From Pseudomonadota bacterium (lineage in GTDB: Bacteria > Pseudomonadota > Alphaproteobacteria > UBA828): 64,000 nt of DNA. Below the pieces are notes generated by a model that had not been told where the DNA came from, did no database searches, and worked only from the letters and a program-made list of their open reading frames with translations. The DNA is taken from NCBI GenBank assembly GCA_027624955.1, contig JAQBTG010000016.1, positions 18,082 through 82,081 of the forward strand, in the 5' to 3' direction. The position numbers were made by a program, and so were the translations under genes. This document shows, one piece after another, positions 53,595 to 63,621 of this stretch; positions within the stretch are counted from its first letter, which is position 1; every line of letters starts with the position of its first letter.

Positions 53595-56285
53595 ATGGAC
53601 AAGAAAGCGACAATATCCGGGCCAGACGAACTGCCGGCAACGACGCCGATGATGGCGCAATATTTGGCGATCAAGCGCGACCATCCTGAGACCCTGCTGT
53701 TCTATCGCATGGGTGATTTCTACGAGCTGTTCTTCGATGATGCGGTGCAGGCGTCAGCGGCGCTCAGCATCGCCCTCACACAGCGCGGCAAACATGCTGG
53801 CCAGGACATACCGATGTGCGGCGTACCGGTGCGGGCCGCTGACGGCTATCTCGAAAAGCTCATTCATGCCGGCTTCAAGGTGGCGGTGTGTGAACAGACC
53901 GAAGATCCGGCGGCGGCGAAAAAGCGCGGCGCCAAGGCGGTGGTGGCGCGCGAGGTTGAGCGGCTCGTCACCCCTGGCACGCTCACCGAGGATTCGCTTC
54001 TCGATGCGCGCGCATCAAACTATCTGGTCGCTTTGGGTCGGGCGGAAGGGCAGTGGGCGGTGGCGTGGTGCGACATGTCGACGGGCGAGTTCCGCGTTAT
54101 GAATTGTGCGCCGGCAGGACTGCCAGCCGCGTTCGCCCAACTCGCGCCGGGCGAGATACTGATTTCCGAAACGATGCTGGAGACACCGGAGCTGTTCGAG
54201 CTTTTTGCTGCATGGAAGGCCGCCCTCTCGCCGCAGCCGGCGCGTCTGTTCGACAGCCTGGCCGGCGAGCGCCGCCTGTGCGCGCTCTACAATGTGGCTG
54301 CACTCGACGGCTTCGGTGAGTTTGGTCGTGCGGAACTGGCGGCGGCGGGTGCGATTGTCGAATATGTCAGCATCACGCAAAAGGGCAAGCTGCCGCGTCT
54401 CGCCGCTTTGAGCGCGGTATCCGAAGACGCGAGCATGGCCATCGATGCCTCCACCCGGCGCAATTTGGAACTGACACATGCGCTCACCGGGGGGCGCAAG
54501 GGCTCGCTTCTTTCGGTCATCGACCGCACCGTTTCGGGCCTTGGCGCCCGTCTTCTGCATGCCCGCCTGGCCGCACCGCTCACCGCTCCGGATGCGATCG
54601 CGCGGCGCTTCGACCAGGTCGATGTTTTCGTCACCGGCACAGCGGCGCGTGAGGCCATGCGCAGTGCCCTCAGAGCGTTTCCCGATATCGAACGCGCACT
54701 CTCGCGTCTCACCATCGGGCGCGGCGGTCCGCGCGATCTGGCGGCAGTGCGTGATGGGCTTGCCCTCGCGCCGCGCCTGCGCGCCATTCTTGATAAGCCT
54801 GGCGAATTGGCGGTGTCCGGCGAAACGATGGCCGCTCTGGGCGCTCTCGGCGCCATGACTGAGGGCCTCGGGCAGCATGATGTTCTCGCCGCGCGCTTGG
54901 CCAAGGCGCTGGTGCCGACGCCGCCCTTGTTCGTCCGCGACGGCGGTTTTATCGCTGCCGGATATAGCACGCCGCTCGACGAAATCGTCACCCTGCGTGA
55001 TGAAAGTCGGCGCCTGATCGCCAATATGGAAGCGCGCTACCGGGCTGAAACCGATGTCCAAAGCCTCAAGATCAAGCACAACAATGTGCTCGGCTATTTT
55101 GTCGATGTCAGCGAACGCAATGCAGTCAAGCTCGGCGACGGGTTCATCCATCGCCAGACATTGGCAAGTGCGGTGCGGTTCACCACGGTCGAACTGGGCG
55201 AGCTTGAAAATAAAATAAACAATGCGGCGCAGAAAGCGCTCGAGCTGGAATTGCAGTTGTTCGACCAACTGCTCGGTGAGGTCACCGCGCGGGCTGAAGA
55301 TATCGCACGCCTGGCGCGCGCCGCCGCGGTTCTCGATGTCGCCTCGGGCTTGGCGCAATTGGCGGTCGAGCGAAATTATAGCCGCCCCGTGGTGGACAGC
55401 AGCCAGGATTTCGATATCCGCGGCGGGCGTCATGCCGTAGTCGAGGCGCTGGTCGAGCGCGAGCAAAAATATGTGCCCAACGATTGCGACCTCGGGCCGG
55501 AGCGTCATCTGTGGCTCGTCACCGGTCCCAACATGGCGGGGAAAAGCACATTTCTCAGGCAAAACGCACTGATCGCCGTGCTTGCGCAGATGGGTTCTTT
55601 CGTGCCTGCCGAGCGCGCTCATATCGGTGTTGTCGACCGCTTGTTCAGCCGCGTCGGCGCGGCGGACGATTTGGCGCGCGGGCGCTCAACCTTCATGGTG
55701 GAAATGATCGAGACGGCGGCGATCCTCAATCTCGCCGGGCCCAAGGCGCTGGTAATTCTCGATGAGATCGGGCGCGGCACCGCCACCTTCGACGGCCTCT
55801 CCATCGCCTGGGCCGCGGTTGAGCATCTCCATGAAGTCAACAAATGCCGCACCCTGTTTGCCACCCATTATCACGAGTTGACCGCGCTCGCGCCGAAGCT
55901 CGACCGGCTCTCCTGCAACACCATGCGGGTCAAGGAGTGGCAGGACGATGTGGTGTTCCTGCATGAGGTTATCAGCGGCGCCGCCGATCGCTCCTATGGC
56001 ATTCACGTGGCGCGCCTGGCCGGCCTGCCCGAAGCGGTGCTGAGCCGTGCCGAAGAAATCCTGGCGACGCTGGAAAAGGGCGAGCAAAGCGGTGCCGTGG
56101 CGCGCTTAGCGGAAGATTTACCGTTGTTCGCTGTTCCTCGGCCGCGCTCCGGGACACGTGCCGCGGGGAAGGGCTCGGCGGACGAACTGCGCGCTGCGCT
56201 GTTCACAACGGACGTTGATTCACTCAGCCCGCGTGCTGCACTCGAACTTGTTTATCGCCTGCGTGCGATGCTGCCAGACGAATGA
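53595..56285 (+). CDS. mutS: MutS, DNA mismatch recognition protein
   Basis: The 896-residue protein binds mismatches with the FYE motif ([15 protein letters not shown], Phe and Glu of the wedge) near residue 40. The C-terminal ATPase has Walker [10 protein letters not shown], Walker [16 protein letters not shown] and the HYHELTAL segment. The ATG at 53595 ([13 protein letters not shown]) is favoured over one at 53556. It is divergent from phoR. MutL is not in the window. Confidence 0.97.
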   Translation: MDKKATISGPDELPATTPMMAQYLAIKRDHPETLLFYRMGDFYELFFDDAVQASAALSIALTQRGKHAGQDIPMCGVPVRAADGYLEKLIHAGFKVAVCEQTEDPAAAKKRGAKAVVAREVERLVTPGTLTEDSLLDARASNYLVALGRAEGQWAVAWCDMSTGEFRVMNCAPAGLPAAFAQLAPGEILISETMLETPELFELFAAWKAALSPQPARLFDSLAGERRLCALYNVAALDGFGEFGRAELAAAGAIVEYVSITQKGKLPRLAALSAVSEDASMAIDASTRRNLELTHALTGGRKGSLLSVIDRTVSGLGARLLHARLAAPLTAPDAIARRFDQVDVFVTGTAAREAMRSALRAFPDIERALSRLTIGRGGPRDLAAVRDGLALAPRLRAILDKPGELAVSGETMAALGALGAMTEGLGQHDVLAARLAKALVPTPPLFVRDGGFIAAGYSTPLDEIVTLRDESRRLIANMEARYRAETDVQSLKIKHNNVLGYFVDVSERNAVKLGDGFIHRQTLASAVRFTTVELGELENKINNAAQKALELELQLFDQLLGEVTARAEDIARLARAAAVLDVASGLAQLAVERNYSRPVVDSSQDFDIRGGRHAVVEALVEREQKYVPNDCDLGPERHLWLVTGPNMAGKSTFLRQNALIAVLAQMGSFVPAERAHIGVVDRLFSRVGAADDLARGRSTFMVEMIETAAILNLAGPKALVILDEIGRGTATFDGLSIAWAAVEHLHEVNKCRTLFATHYHELTALAPKLDRLSCNTMRVKEWQDDVVFLHEVISGAADRSYGIHVARLAGLPEAVLSRAEEILATLEKGEQSGAVARLAEDLPLFAVPRPRSGTRAAGKGSADELRAALFTTDVDSLSPRAALELVYRLRAMLPDE

Positions 56286-56330
56286 AGTTTCTTGAGGTCA
56301 GCCGGAGCAAATCATGATATTTGAGCGCCC

Positions 56331-57260
56331 ATGTCGTTGATCTTTTGCAGCCGGACGGACGATCCAGACGAGTGGCGCGCCGCCTTTGCCGAGGCCTTGC
56401 CGGATCTCGAATTTCGAATCTGGCCCGATGTCGGGGAGGTGCGCGAGGTCGAAGTCGCGCTGGTATGGGATCCCATGCAGGAGCAGTTGCTGCGCTTTCC
56501 CAATTTAAAGCTGATCGCCTCACTTGGCGCTGGCGTCGATCATTTGCTCGCCGCCACGACCTTGCCCGACGGCGTGCCGATGACGCGCATGGTCGACGGT
56601 AATCTGACCCAGGGCATGCGCGAATATGTTTTGTTGCATACGCTTTTCTGCCACCGCCAGGTGTCCGCCTACAAGGCACAGCAACAACAACAGGTCTGGC
56701 GGCCGCTCGGCCAGCCGTTTGCGCAGGAACGGTGCGTTGGCATCATGGGCCTCGGCGTTCTCGGCGCCGCCGCGGCCGAGGCACTTCAACATATCGGTTT
56801 TGCTGTCCGCAGCTGGAGCCGGCGTGAGAAACGCCTGCCGGGTGTGGAGAGTTTCGCCGGTCTCGGGCGCCTGGACGAATTCCTCGCGGGATGCGAAATC
56901 TTAGTTTGCCTTTTACCGCTGACACCGGATACCGAAGGCATCATCAACCGCCGGACATTGAGCGCCTTGCCGCAAGGGGCATGCCTGATCAACGGCGCGC
57001 GCGGCGGCCTCGTGGTCGAGGCGGATTTGATCGCCGCTCTCGAATCAGGCCGCCTTGGACAGGCCGTGCTCGACGTCACGCGGGCGGAGCCTCTGCCTGC
57101 CGATGATCCGTTGTGGCGAGTGCCCAACATCACCGTCACGCCGCATATCGCGTCGGTGACCAATGCCAGATCCGGTGCGCGCTTGGTAGCGGACAATGTG
57201 CGCCGCATTCGCGCTGGCGAGGTGCCGCACCATCTGGTCGACCCCAAGGCTGGCTATTGA
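56331..57260 (+). CDS. GhrA-like glyoxylate/hydroxypyruvate reductase
   Basis: This 309-residue D-2-hydroxyacid dehydrogenase has the NAD(P)-binding GIMGLGVLGAAAAEAL at about 138-153, the LVCLLPLTPDTEGIINR segment, and the catalytic residues in INGARGGLVVEADL and VTPHIASVT (Arg and His). It reduces glyoxylate or hydroxypyruvate in the GhrA subgroup. It is 45 bases after mutS in the same direction, probably with its own promoter, and converges with the VOC gene 12 bases away. Confidence 0.92.
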   Translation: MSLIFCSRTDDPDEWRAAFAEALPDLEFRIWPDVGEVREVEVALVWDPMQEQLLRFPNLKLIASLGAGVDHLLAATTLPDGVPMTRMVDGNLTQGMREYVLLHTLFCHRQVSAYKAQQQQQVWRPLGQPFAQERCVGIMGLGVLGAAAAEALQHIGFAVRSWSRREKRLPGVESFAGLGRLDEFLAGCEILVCLLPLTPDTEGIINRRTLSALPQGACLINGARGGLVVEADLIAALESGRLGQAVLDVTRAEPLPADDPLWRVPNITVTPHIASVTNARSGARLVADNVRRIRAGEVPHHLVDPKAGY

Positions 57261-57271
57261 GTGAGGCCGAG

Positions 57272-57682
57272 CTATGCGACCGGGAAATTTAGCTCGACGA
57301 GAACGTCATCCGGATTTTTGATGAAGAGTTGCCGGAGGCCCAATTTGGGCACGGTTTGGCTCTTGCTGGCGAATCCGAGCGCTGCAATGGCGGCGCAGGT
57401 CTTGTCATAATCTTCCGCGTCATAGGTAAAGGCGACATGGTCGACCGCGCCTGAGCCGGCTGCGGGCTGAGTGGCCCCGGAATAGCCAACAAAGTCATCG
57501 GTCGGATTGCCGGCGCCGACGAGATGGATGACTGGCACCTCTCCGGCATAGAGCCAATAGCCGGGAAATCCGAACGGCGGGCGCTGGCCGTCCCGAAGGC
57601 CGACAATGTTGACATAGAAATCCCGCGTTGCTTCTAGGTCGCGCGGGCGGATGGTGACGTGGTCGAGCGAATGTAATGCCAT
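57272..57682 (-). CDS. VOC family protein
   Basis: The 136-residue protein has the vicinal-oxygen-chelate fold opening LDHVTIRPRDLEATRDFYVNIVGLRDG and the second half with GAVDHVAFTYDAEDYD and DVLVELNFPVA. A histidine and glutamate (HLVGAG, VELN) suggest metal ligands, though the substrate is unknown. It is 42 bases past the class III aminotransferase gene on the same strand and converges with the GhrA-like gene, so it could serve the aminotransferase pathway. Confidence 0.88.
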   Translation of the reverse strand: MALHSLDHVTIRPRDLEATRDFYVNIVGLRDGQRPPFGFPGYWLYAGEVPVIHLVGAGNPTDDFVGYSGATQPAAGSGAVDHVAFTYDAEDYDKTCAAIAALGFASKSQTVPKLGLRQLFIKNPDDVLVELNFPVA

Positions 57683-57724
57683 GCTGTTGACTCCGGCGTT
57701 ATCAACTGGCGTCAGTTTGCTTTC

Positions 57725-59038
57725 TCAAGCCGCTTTGAGGCGCTCGTCCACCTCTCCCAATATTACATCGAACACGGTCATCGCCCAGGCGATTTCCTCT
57801 GCCGTGATCGAGAGCGGCGGGCCGATCAAAATAAAGTGGTCGCTGACGCGCACTTCGAGGCCGAGCTCGAGCACCCGGCGTTTGATCCAGGCAATACTCT
57901 CGTCATGGCCGAACGACGCCGACAACGGCTCGCGCGTGACGCCATCGGATACCAGTTCGATGCATGCCAGCAGGCCGAGGTTGCGGACGTCGCTTATAAC
58001 GTCATGTTTCGCTTTTAATTTTTCTAGACCGTCGCGGAGGACCACGCCCATCGCCGCGGCATTCTCGATCAGGCCGTCTTCTTCATAGGCCTCGAGCGTT
58101 GCCACCGCGGCGGCGCAGGCGATTGGGTTGGCAGTTTGCGTCGAGCCCACCGGGATCCAGTTGTCGTCGAAATGGCGCGCGATGTGATCGCGCATCATCA
58201 CCACGCCCATCGGCACATAACCCGATGTTATGCCCTTGGCGCTGGTGATCATGTCGGGCACGACACCCCAGTGATCCATGGCAAACCATTTGCCGGTGCG
58301 GCCAAAGCCGGTGATCACTTCGTCGGCGATTAAGAGAATGCCGTAGCGGTCACAAATCTCGCGTAGCATCGGGAAATATTCCGGCGGTGGGGCGATGCCG
58401 CCTGCGGCGGCAGTCATCGGCTCGGCGAGCAGTGCAGCGATTTGCCCCGGCCCCTCGCGCTGAATCACTTCCTCAACGCTCGCAGCGCAGTGCACGCCGC
58501 ATCCCGGATAAGTCAGTTTGAAGCTGCAGCGGTGGCAATAAGGATCGAAAATGCGCACCACATTAGGCTGCTCATAGCCTGCCGCGATGCGTCTTGGGTC
58601 GCCGCTCGCCGATAGCGCGCCGCTGGTGGTGCCGTGATAGGAGCGGTAGCGGGTCATGATTTTGCGCCGCCCCGTCACCAGGCGGGCGATGGTTATGGCG
58701 ATCTCGTTGGCTTCGCTGCCACTGTCGGTAAAGAACGCGGTGGAGATGTCGCCGGGTGCGATTTCGGCCAGTTTGGCGCCCAGCTTTTCGCGCGCATCGG
58801 TTGTGAAGTGCGGCCCGATATAGCACAGACGCGCCGCCTGTTCCTGTATGGCCTTCACCACTTTGGGATGGCCATGGCCGAGGTTGACGTTGACCAATTG
58901 GGAAGAAAAATCGAGGTATTTGCGACCGTCGGAATCGTAAATATAGGCGCCTTCGCCGCGCTCAATTCGGGTTACCGGATGGACCGCATTTTGGGCCGCC
59001 CAGGGAATCAGGTCGTAGCGTCTGTTGGAGCCCTGCAT
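57725..59038 (-). CDS. Class III PLP-dependent aminotransferase
   Basis: The 437-residue enzyme has the substrate-loop FTDSGSEANEIAITIAR, the aspartate of LLIADEVITGFGRTGK, and the PLP lysine in SAKGITSGYVPMG. A cysteine-rich insertion (YCHRCSFKLTYPGCGVHC) occurs at about residue 175, seen in some omega-amino acid or aspartate-like transaminases and possibly binding metal. The ATG at 59038 has GGGAGA upstream; the open frame to 59128 is rejected. It is divergent from the decarboxylase gene. Confidence 0.93.
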   Translation of the reverse strand: MQGSNRRYDLIPWAAQNAVHPVTRIERGEGAYIYDSDGRKYLDFSSQLVNVNLGHGHPKVVKAIQEQAARLCYIGPHFTTDAREKLGAKLAEIAPGDISTAFFTDSGSEANEIAITIARLVTGRRKIMTRYRSYHGTTSGALSASGDPRRIAAGYEQPNVVRIFDPYCHRCSFKLTYPGCGVHCAASVEEVIQREGPGQIAALLAEPMTAAAGGIAPPPEYFPMLREICDRYGILLIADEVITGFGRTGKWFAMDHWGVVPDMITSAKGITSGYVPMGVVMMRDHIARHFDDNWIPVGSTQTANPIACAAAVATLEAYEEDGLIENAAAMGVVLRDGLEKLKAKHDVISDVRNLGLLACIELVSDGVTREPLSASFGHDESIAWIKRRVLELGLEVRVSDHFILIGPPLSITAEEIAWAMTVFDVILGEVDERLKAA

Positions 59039-59114
59039 TTTCTTTTCTCCCGATTTGCTTTGCCTGCTGCGCAGCCTATGATTTATCAGCCACTCTGCAT
59101 AGGCTGGAAGAAAA

Positions 59115-60380
59115 ATGGAGACAGGCATGCGAAATTCTCGTTTTCCGCAGTTGTCCAGGAGCTGGAAAGATATCGAAACCGAGATGACGGCAGCGCGCGA
59201 GAGCGATATGCCGTGGCGCGATGCGCATAGTTTTAAGCCGGCCTATTTTGGCGGTGAGGATGTGCTCGAAGTCGCCAACAGCGCGCTGAATATGTACCTC
59301 GCCGAGAACGCTATATTCTCGCGCACCGCGTACCGCAGCCTGGGACAATATGAATCGGATGTTGTCGACATGATGCTGTCGCTTCTGAACGCGCCGGAGG
59401 GTGCCGGCGGCAGTGTCAGCAGCGGCGGCACCGAGAGCATCATGATGAGCGTGAAGACGGCGCGCGAATGGGCGCGCGAAACCCGCCCGGTGGACGGGAC
59501 GCCTGAATTGATTATTCCCCACACCGCCCACCCGGCATTCGACAAAGCCGGCCATATGCTGGGCGTCAAGGTCGTGCGCATGGCTGAAAGTCCGGAATGG
59601 CGCGCCGATGTGGCGGCCATGGCGGATGCGGTCAACGACGCCACGATCATGATCATGGGCTCCGCCCCGCCGTATCCCTACGGCGAGACCGATCCGATCG
59701 AGGAGATCGCTGCCATCGCCCGGGGGCATGGTCTTTGGATGCATGTCGATGGCTGCATCGGCGGCTGCATTCTGCCGTTCATGCGCCGCCTCGGCGAACC
59801 TATGCCAGATTTCGATTTCGCGGTTCCGGGGGTGATGTCGATGTCGGTCGATTTACACAAATTCGGTTATGCCAACAAGGGCGTCTCCTTGGTGCTGCTG
59901 CGCGACGCCGAACTCGAGCGTTACCAGCGCACATCATATGGCGATTGGCCGGCCGGCGTGTACAGCACAGCCAATATCACCGGCTCACGCTCGGGTGGGC
60001 CGCTGGCGTCGGCGTGGGCGGTGATGAACTATCTCGGTGAGGAAGGCTATCTCCGGGTGTTCGCCGGCCAGCGCGATATCAAGCAGCAACTGATGAGGGG
60101 AATCGAAGAAATAGAGGGGCTCGAGATCATCGCCAGCCCACATGCCCTGCATTTCTTTTTTAGCTCAAAGCTGTTCGATATATTTGCCGTCGAGACGGGA
60201 ATGGCTGAGAAGGGCTGGTCGGCCGTTCGTGCCGAGCAGCCCAATTCAATCATGCTGTGGGTGAACGTATCGCACCAGAACATGGTCGAGGAATATTTGG
60301 CCGACTTGCAAATTGTGGTCGAGGAAGTTCGCGCCGGGCGATTGGTGGCCGCGGAAAACGCCGTCGTCTATGTCACCTAA
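59115..60380 (+). CDS. PLP-dependent decarboxylase, sphingosine-1-phosphate lyase-like
   Basis: This 421-residue group II decarboxylase-fold enzyme contains SSGGTESIMMSVKTAREWA, HPAFDKAGHMLGVKV, WMHVDGCIGGCILPFMRR and the PLP lysine in SVDLHKFGYANKGVSLVLL. It resembles the S1P-lyase branch, where phosphorylated amines or amino acids are cleaved, but the bacterial substrate is not known. The start is 76 bases from that of the divergent aminotransferase, suggesting a shared regulatory region. Confidence 0.9.
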   Translation: METGMRNSRFPQLSRSWKDIETEMTAARESDMPWRDAHSFKPAYFGGEDVLEVANSALNMYLAENAIFSRTAYRSLGQYESDVVDMMLSLLNAPEGAGGSVSSGGTESIMMSVKTAREWARETRPVDGTPELIIPHTAHPAFDKAGHMLGVKVVRMAESPEWRADVAAMADAVNDATIMIMGSAPPYPYGETDPIEEIAAIARGHGLWMHVDGCIGGCILPFMRRLGEPMPDFDFAVPGVMSMSVDLHKFGYANKGVSLVLLRDAELERYQRTSYGDWPAGVYSTANITGSRSGGPLASAWAVMNYLGEEGYLRVFAGQRDIKQQLMRGIEEIEGLEIIASPHALHFFFSSKLFDIFAVETGMAEKGWSAVRAEQPNSIMLWVNVSHQNMVEEYLADLQIVVEEVRAGRLVAAENAVVYVT

Positions 60381-60438
60381 AAAGCTCGCCGCAGATAATC
60401 CCTAACCGGATCTTCAGGCGGAAAGTCCGAGGCGATGC

Positions 60439-60777
60439 TTAAAGGGCCAGTCCAGCTTGGGCGGCGGTATCGGTCCAATTTTGCCCGGCGGCGGCGATAC
60501 AGCTCATGCCGTTGGTCAACGTCACCAGGATTGTCCAACTGCCGGCAGTGCTGACGTAAAGTTCGACGACGCTTTTCTGGTTCTTGCCGAGGCCGAGGCC
60601 GACGACTTTTTCGTTGAACATCTTGCCCAACTGATCGATGGCGGTTTTGTGGGGCACGCAGGAATTCGGTTGCCCCCGGGTCTGCGCAGATTGACTGGCA
60701 GGTTGCTCTTCGGCGCTTGCGCTAAGGGGCAGGCCGGATAGGGCGGCAGCTACAATAAAGGCGGATAAAAGTTTCAC
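60439..60777 (-). CDS. Secreted protein of unknown function (112 residues)
   Basis: A signal peptide (MKLLSAFIVAAALSGLPLSASA) precedes a small mature domain. It contains SCVPHKTAIDQLGKMFNEKV, the beta-rich ELYVSTAGSWTILVTLTNGMSCIAAAGQNW and two cysteines that could form a disulfide. I do not recognise the function. The ATG at 60777 has GGAGAAG upstream. It is convergent with the decarboxylase gene, 58 bases apart. Confidence 0.75.
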   Translation of the reverse strand: MKLLSAFIVAAALSGLPLSASAEEQPASQSAQTRGQPNSCVPHKTAIDQLGKMFNEKVVGLGLGKNQKSVVELYVSTAGSWTILVTLTNGMSCIAAAGQNWTDTAAQAGLAL

Positions 60778-60816
60778 GGTACTTCTCCTTCCGTTTAGGT
60801 CGTAGCGTTTCGCCTA

Positions 60817-60853
60817 CGATCCCAACCGGCTTCATTCTCACTTCGATCCCAAC
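60817..60853. repeat. CGATCCCAAC direct repeat between secreted protein and GST genes
   Basis: CGATCCCAAC occurs at 60817-60826 and 60844-60853, a spacing of 27 bases, with a shorter CTTCGATCC copy at about 60884-60892. The location between divergent genes would suit an operator, but the evidence is only the repetition. Confidence 0.4.
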
Positions 60854-61006
60854 ATTGTTGTTCATCAATGACGCTATTACGCCTAACTTCGATCCTGCGC
60901 CTGAACTTGGAAAGAATTGGTTAACGCGTCGGAAGTGCGGCCGAACTGTGTTGCGAACTTCAATAACGCTTTGTTTTAGTTAAATTAATATGGACCTAGA
61001 GGAGAT

Positions 61007-61630
61007 ATGATGCTGACGGTCTGGGGAAGAACCAACTCCATCAATGTGCAAAAAGTTATGTGGACGGTGGCCGAATTGGGCTTAGCACATGAGCGCATCG
61101 ATGCCGGACGCCAATTTGGCGGGCTGGATACGCCGGAATTTCTCGCTCTGAATCCCAATGGCCGCGTACCGGCCATCGTGGATGACGGCACTGTGGTTTG
61201 GGAATCGAATGCCGTGGTGCGCTATCTCGCGGCAAAATATAGTGCCGGCGATCTGTGGCCGGAGGATGCCGCCGCGCGCGCCCAAGCGGATCAATGGATG
61301 GATTGGATGACCACCACCATCGCGCCGCTGATAAATCCAGTCTTTGTTGGCCTTGTCCGTACCCCACCGGAAGAGCGCGACACCGACGGCATCGCTGCCG
61401 CCGCCGCAGTCTTGGCCGATGCCTGGCGTATCTTGGACGCCCATTTGGCTGACAAGCCCTATGCGGCGGGCGCGGCGCTGAGCATGGCCGATATTCCGAT
61501 CGGCTGCGCGTGTTTTCGGTATTACGCACTCGACATTGTGCATCCTGATATGCCTCATCTTAAGGCGTGGCATGCGCGACTGCAGGCTCGCGACGCGTTC
61601 CGCGAGCATGTCATGATTGCGCTCAGTTAG
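61007..61630 (+). CDS. Glutathione S-transferase
   Basis: The 207-residue protein begins MMLTVWGRTNSINVQKVMW, with a likely Ser/Asn catalytic motif in place of cysteine, and has the N-terminal thioredoxin-like fold (NPNGRVPAIVDDGTVVWESNAVVRYLA) and an all-helical C-terminal domain. AGAGGAGAT precedes the double ATG; the second ATG at 61010 is nearly equivalent. It is likely cotranscribed with the LLM oxidoreductase gene 18 bases downstream. Confidence 0.92.
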   Translation: MMLTVWGRTNSINVQKVMWTVAELGLAHERIDAGRQFGGLDTPEFLALNPNGRVPAIVDDGTVVWESNAVVRYLAAKYSAGDLWPEDAAARAQADQWMDWMTTTIAPLINPVFVGLVRTPPEERDTDGIAAAAAVLADAWRILDAHLADKPYAAGAALSMADIPIGCACFRYYALDIVHPDMPHLKAWHARLQARDAFREHVMIALS

Positions 61631-61648
61631 TTTCCGTATGGGATCGCC

Positions 61649-62698
61649 ATGAAAGTTTTCACCACTCTGCCGCAAGACGATTTGAAAAAGGTGCCAGCCG
61701 CCGCCGCGGCGGCCGAGGACGCCGGCTATGACGGTTTGATGACAATGGAGAACCGTCACGACCCGTTTTTGCCGCTCGCCGTGGCCGCGACGGCGACGCG
61801 GCGCATCTCATTGTTGACCGGCGTCGCTATCGCCTTTCCGCGCAGCCCGATGGTGATCGCCAATCTGGGTTGGGATCTGCAATCCGCCTCGGATGGCCGA
61901 TTTGTCCTCGGGCTGGGCAGTCAGGTGCGCGGCCATAACGAGCGCCGCTTTTCGGTGGCGTGGAGCGCGCCAGCGCCACGGCTGCGTGAATATATCGCGG
62001 CGCTCCGTGCCATTTGGCGGTGTTGGCGAGACGGCGAGAAGCTCGCGTTCGAGGGCACACATTACAATTTTTCTCTGATGACCCCTGCCTTCGTGCCTGA
62101 GGCCATTTCCGCCGCGCCGCCGGCGGTCACCATCGGTGCCGTCGGGCCGGCCATGTTGCGGGTCGCCGCCGAGATGTGCGACGGCGTGCGACTGCATCCG
62201 TTTTGCACCCGGCGCTATCAGGAGAATATCGTTCTGCCGTTGATCGCGGCGGGGCTGGAGAAGCGCGGGCGGACGCGCGCCGGCTATGAGATAACCGGCG
62301 GTGGCTTTATCGCCACCGGCGGCGATGACGAAGCGGTCGCCGAGAAGATCAAATGGGTGCGGCAACGGGTCGCTTTCTACGGTTCCACCCGCGCCTATTG
62401 GCCGGTGCTGCAACAGCATGGGCTGGAAGATCTCGGCCATAAACTTCACGCGATGGTCAAAGCCGGCAAGTGGCAGGAAGTGGCGGATGAAATCAGCGAC
62501 GACGTGTTGGCGTTATTCACCGTGATCGGCCGTCATGATGAGATAGCCGGTGCGGTCGCTGAACGATTTGCCGGCCTGTCGGATGCCGTTTACGCCAGTA
62601 CCGCGCCTGAATTGGGCTCCGACATGCCGCCCGGCCTCATCGCGGACATTCAACGCATCCCGACCAGCTTTCGTGAGTTTGCCGCCGACGGCACTTAA
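61649..62698 (+). CDS. LLM-class (luciferase-like) oxidoreductase, TIGR03617-like
   Basis: This 349-residue protein has the TIM-barrel bacterial-luciferase fold, with the opening MKVFTTLPQDDLKK, GYDGLMTMENRHDPFLPL and the GLGSQVRGHNERRF segment. Members use F420 or FMN; many of this subgroup are annotated as F420-dependent. I cannot show F420 use from sequence, and no cofactor-biosynthesis gene is in the window. It sits 18 bases after the GST gene, suggesting a shared detoxification or degradation role. Confidence 0.88.
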   Translation: MKVFTTLPQDDLKKVPAAAAAAEDAGYDGLMTMENRHDPFLPLAVAATATRRISLLTGVAIAFPRSPMVIANLGWDLQSASDGRFVLGLGSQVRGHNERRFSVAWSAPAPRLREYIAALRAIWRCWRDGEKLAFEGTHYNFSLMTPAFVPEAISAAPPAVTIGAVGPAMLRVAAEMCDGVRLHPFCTRRYQENIVLPLIAAGLEKRGRTRAGYEITGGGFIATGGDDEAVAEKIKWVRQRVAFYGSTRAYWPVLQQHGLEDLGHKLHAMVKAGKWQEVADEISDDVLALFTVIGRHDEIAGAVAERFAGLSDAVYASTAPELGSDMPPGLIADIQRIPTSFREFAADGT

Positions 62699-62812
62699 TC
62701 GTAAAGAAAATTGCGAAGAAAATCATAGTGTTGTGCGTGATAACTATTACAGACTGTGGCCTGCCTGGGATGCCATCCTGTCCGGGTGGAAAGCAATAAG
62801 CGGTCAAATTCC

Positions 62813-63508
62813 ATGCGCATTCCGGCAAAACTGAAGAAATGGATGTTGCATGCCGCCCTCGGCTGGGCGGCTGCGGCGCTGTTGCTCAGCGCCTGGACAA
62901 GCACAGCGTCCCTCGCAGCCGGTCCCTATCCCGAACTGTTCGGCACGCGCGAAATCGTCAGCCAAAATCTCAAGGCGTTTCCCAAATGGCGCGGCATGCT
63001 GAAGCGTTATTTCAAGGCGACGGAAATACCCGAGGGCAGCTGCGACGCGCGGACCTTCAACACATGCCATCTCGAAGCCTGGCAGGCATTTCTCGATTCA
63101 ACCCGCCACCTGTCGTCGACATCGCGCCGCCAACAGATTGAAACGGTCAACCGCTATCTCAATGGCGTGCGCTACATCAGCGATATCCGCAACTGGAATG
63201 TCGAAGATTACTGGGCCACGCCGCAGCAATTCTTCATTCATGACGGCGATTGCGAGGACTTCGCCATCAGCAAATATATGTCGTTGCGCGCCCTTGGCTA
63301 CACCGTTGAGGAATTGCGCATCGTGGTGGTGGAAGACCTAAACCTTAAAGTCGGCCACGCCATTCTCGCGGTATATTTGGGCGGCGAGAGCTATATTCTC
63401 GACAATCAGTTACGCCGCGTGGTCGAACATTCGGTCATTCGCCACTACAAGCCGTTTTACTCGATGAACGAAAATTCCTGGTGGCTGCACAAGGGCTTCC
63501 GCGGCTGA
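62813..63508 (+). CDS. Transglutaminase-like cysteine protease (BTLCP, LapG-like)
   Basis: The 231-residue protein has a signal peptide or signal anchor (about 8-36) and a BTLCP domain. The catalytic Cys147 is in HDGDCEDFA, His182 in KVGHAILAV and Asp197 in ILDNQ. LapG-type proteases cleave surface adhesins to control biofilm, but no LapD or large adhesin gene is near. The ATG at 62813 is preferred; 62756 is open. It is 114 bases after the LLM gene. Confidence 0.88.
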   Translation: MRIPAKLKKWMLHAALGWAAAALLLSAWTSTASLAAGPYPELFGTREIVSQNLKAFPKWRGMLKRYFKATEIPEGSCDARTFNTCHLEAWQAFLDSTRHLSSTSRRQQIETVNRYLNGVRYISDIRNWNVEDYWATPQQFFIHDGDCEDFAISKYMSLRALGYTVEELRIVVVEDLNLKVGHAILAVYLGGESYILDNQLRRVVEHSVIRHYKPFYSMNENSWWLHKGFRG

Positions 63509-63621
63509 TCCGAAGGGTTGTGCTGGTTTTCTGCGCCGGGCGTTGACGAGCCATGCGTAACAGAAGGACACTCGTCGGCGAAATCGCAGGGTTAGTCCAA
63601 GCGCTGAGGAGCACCGATTCC

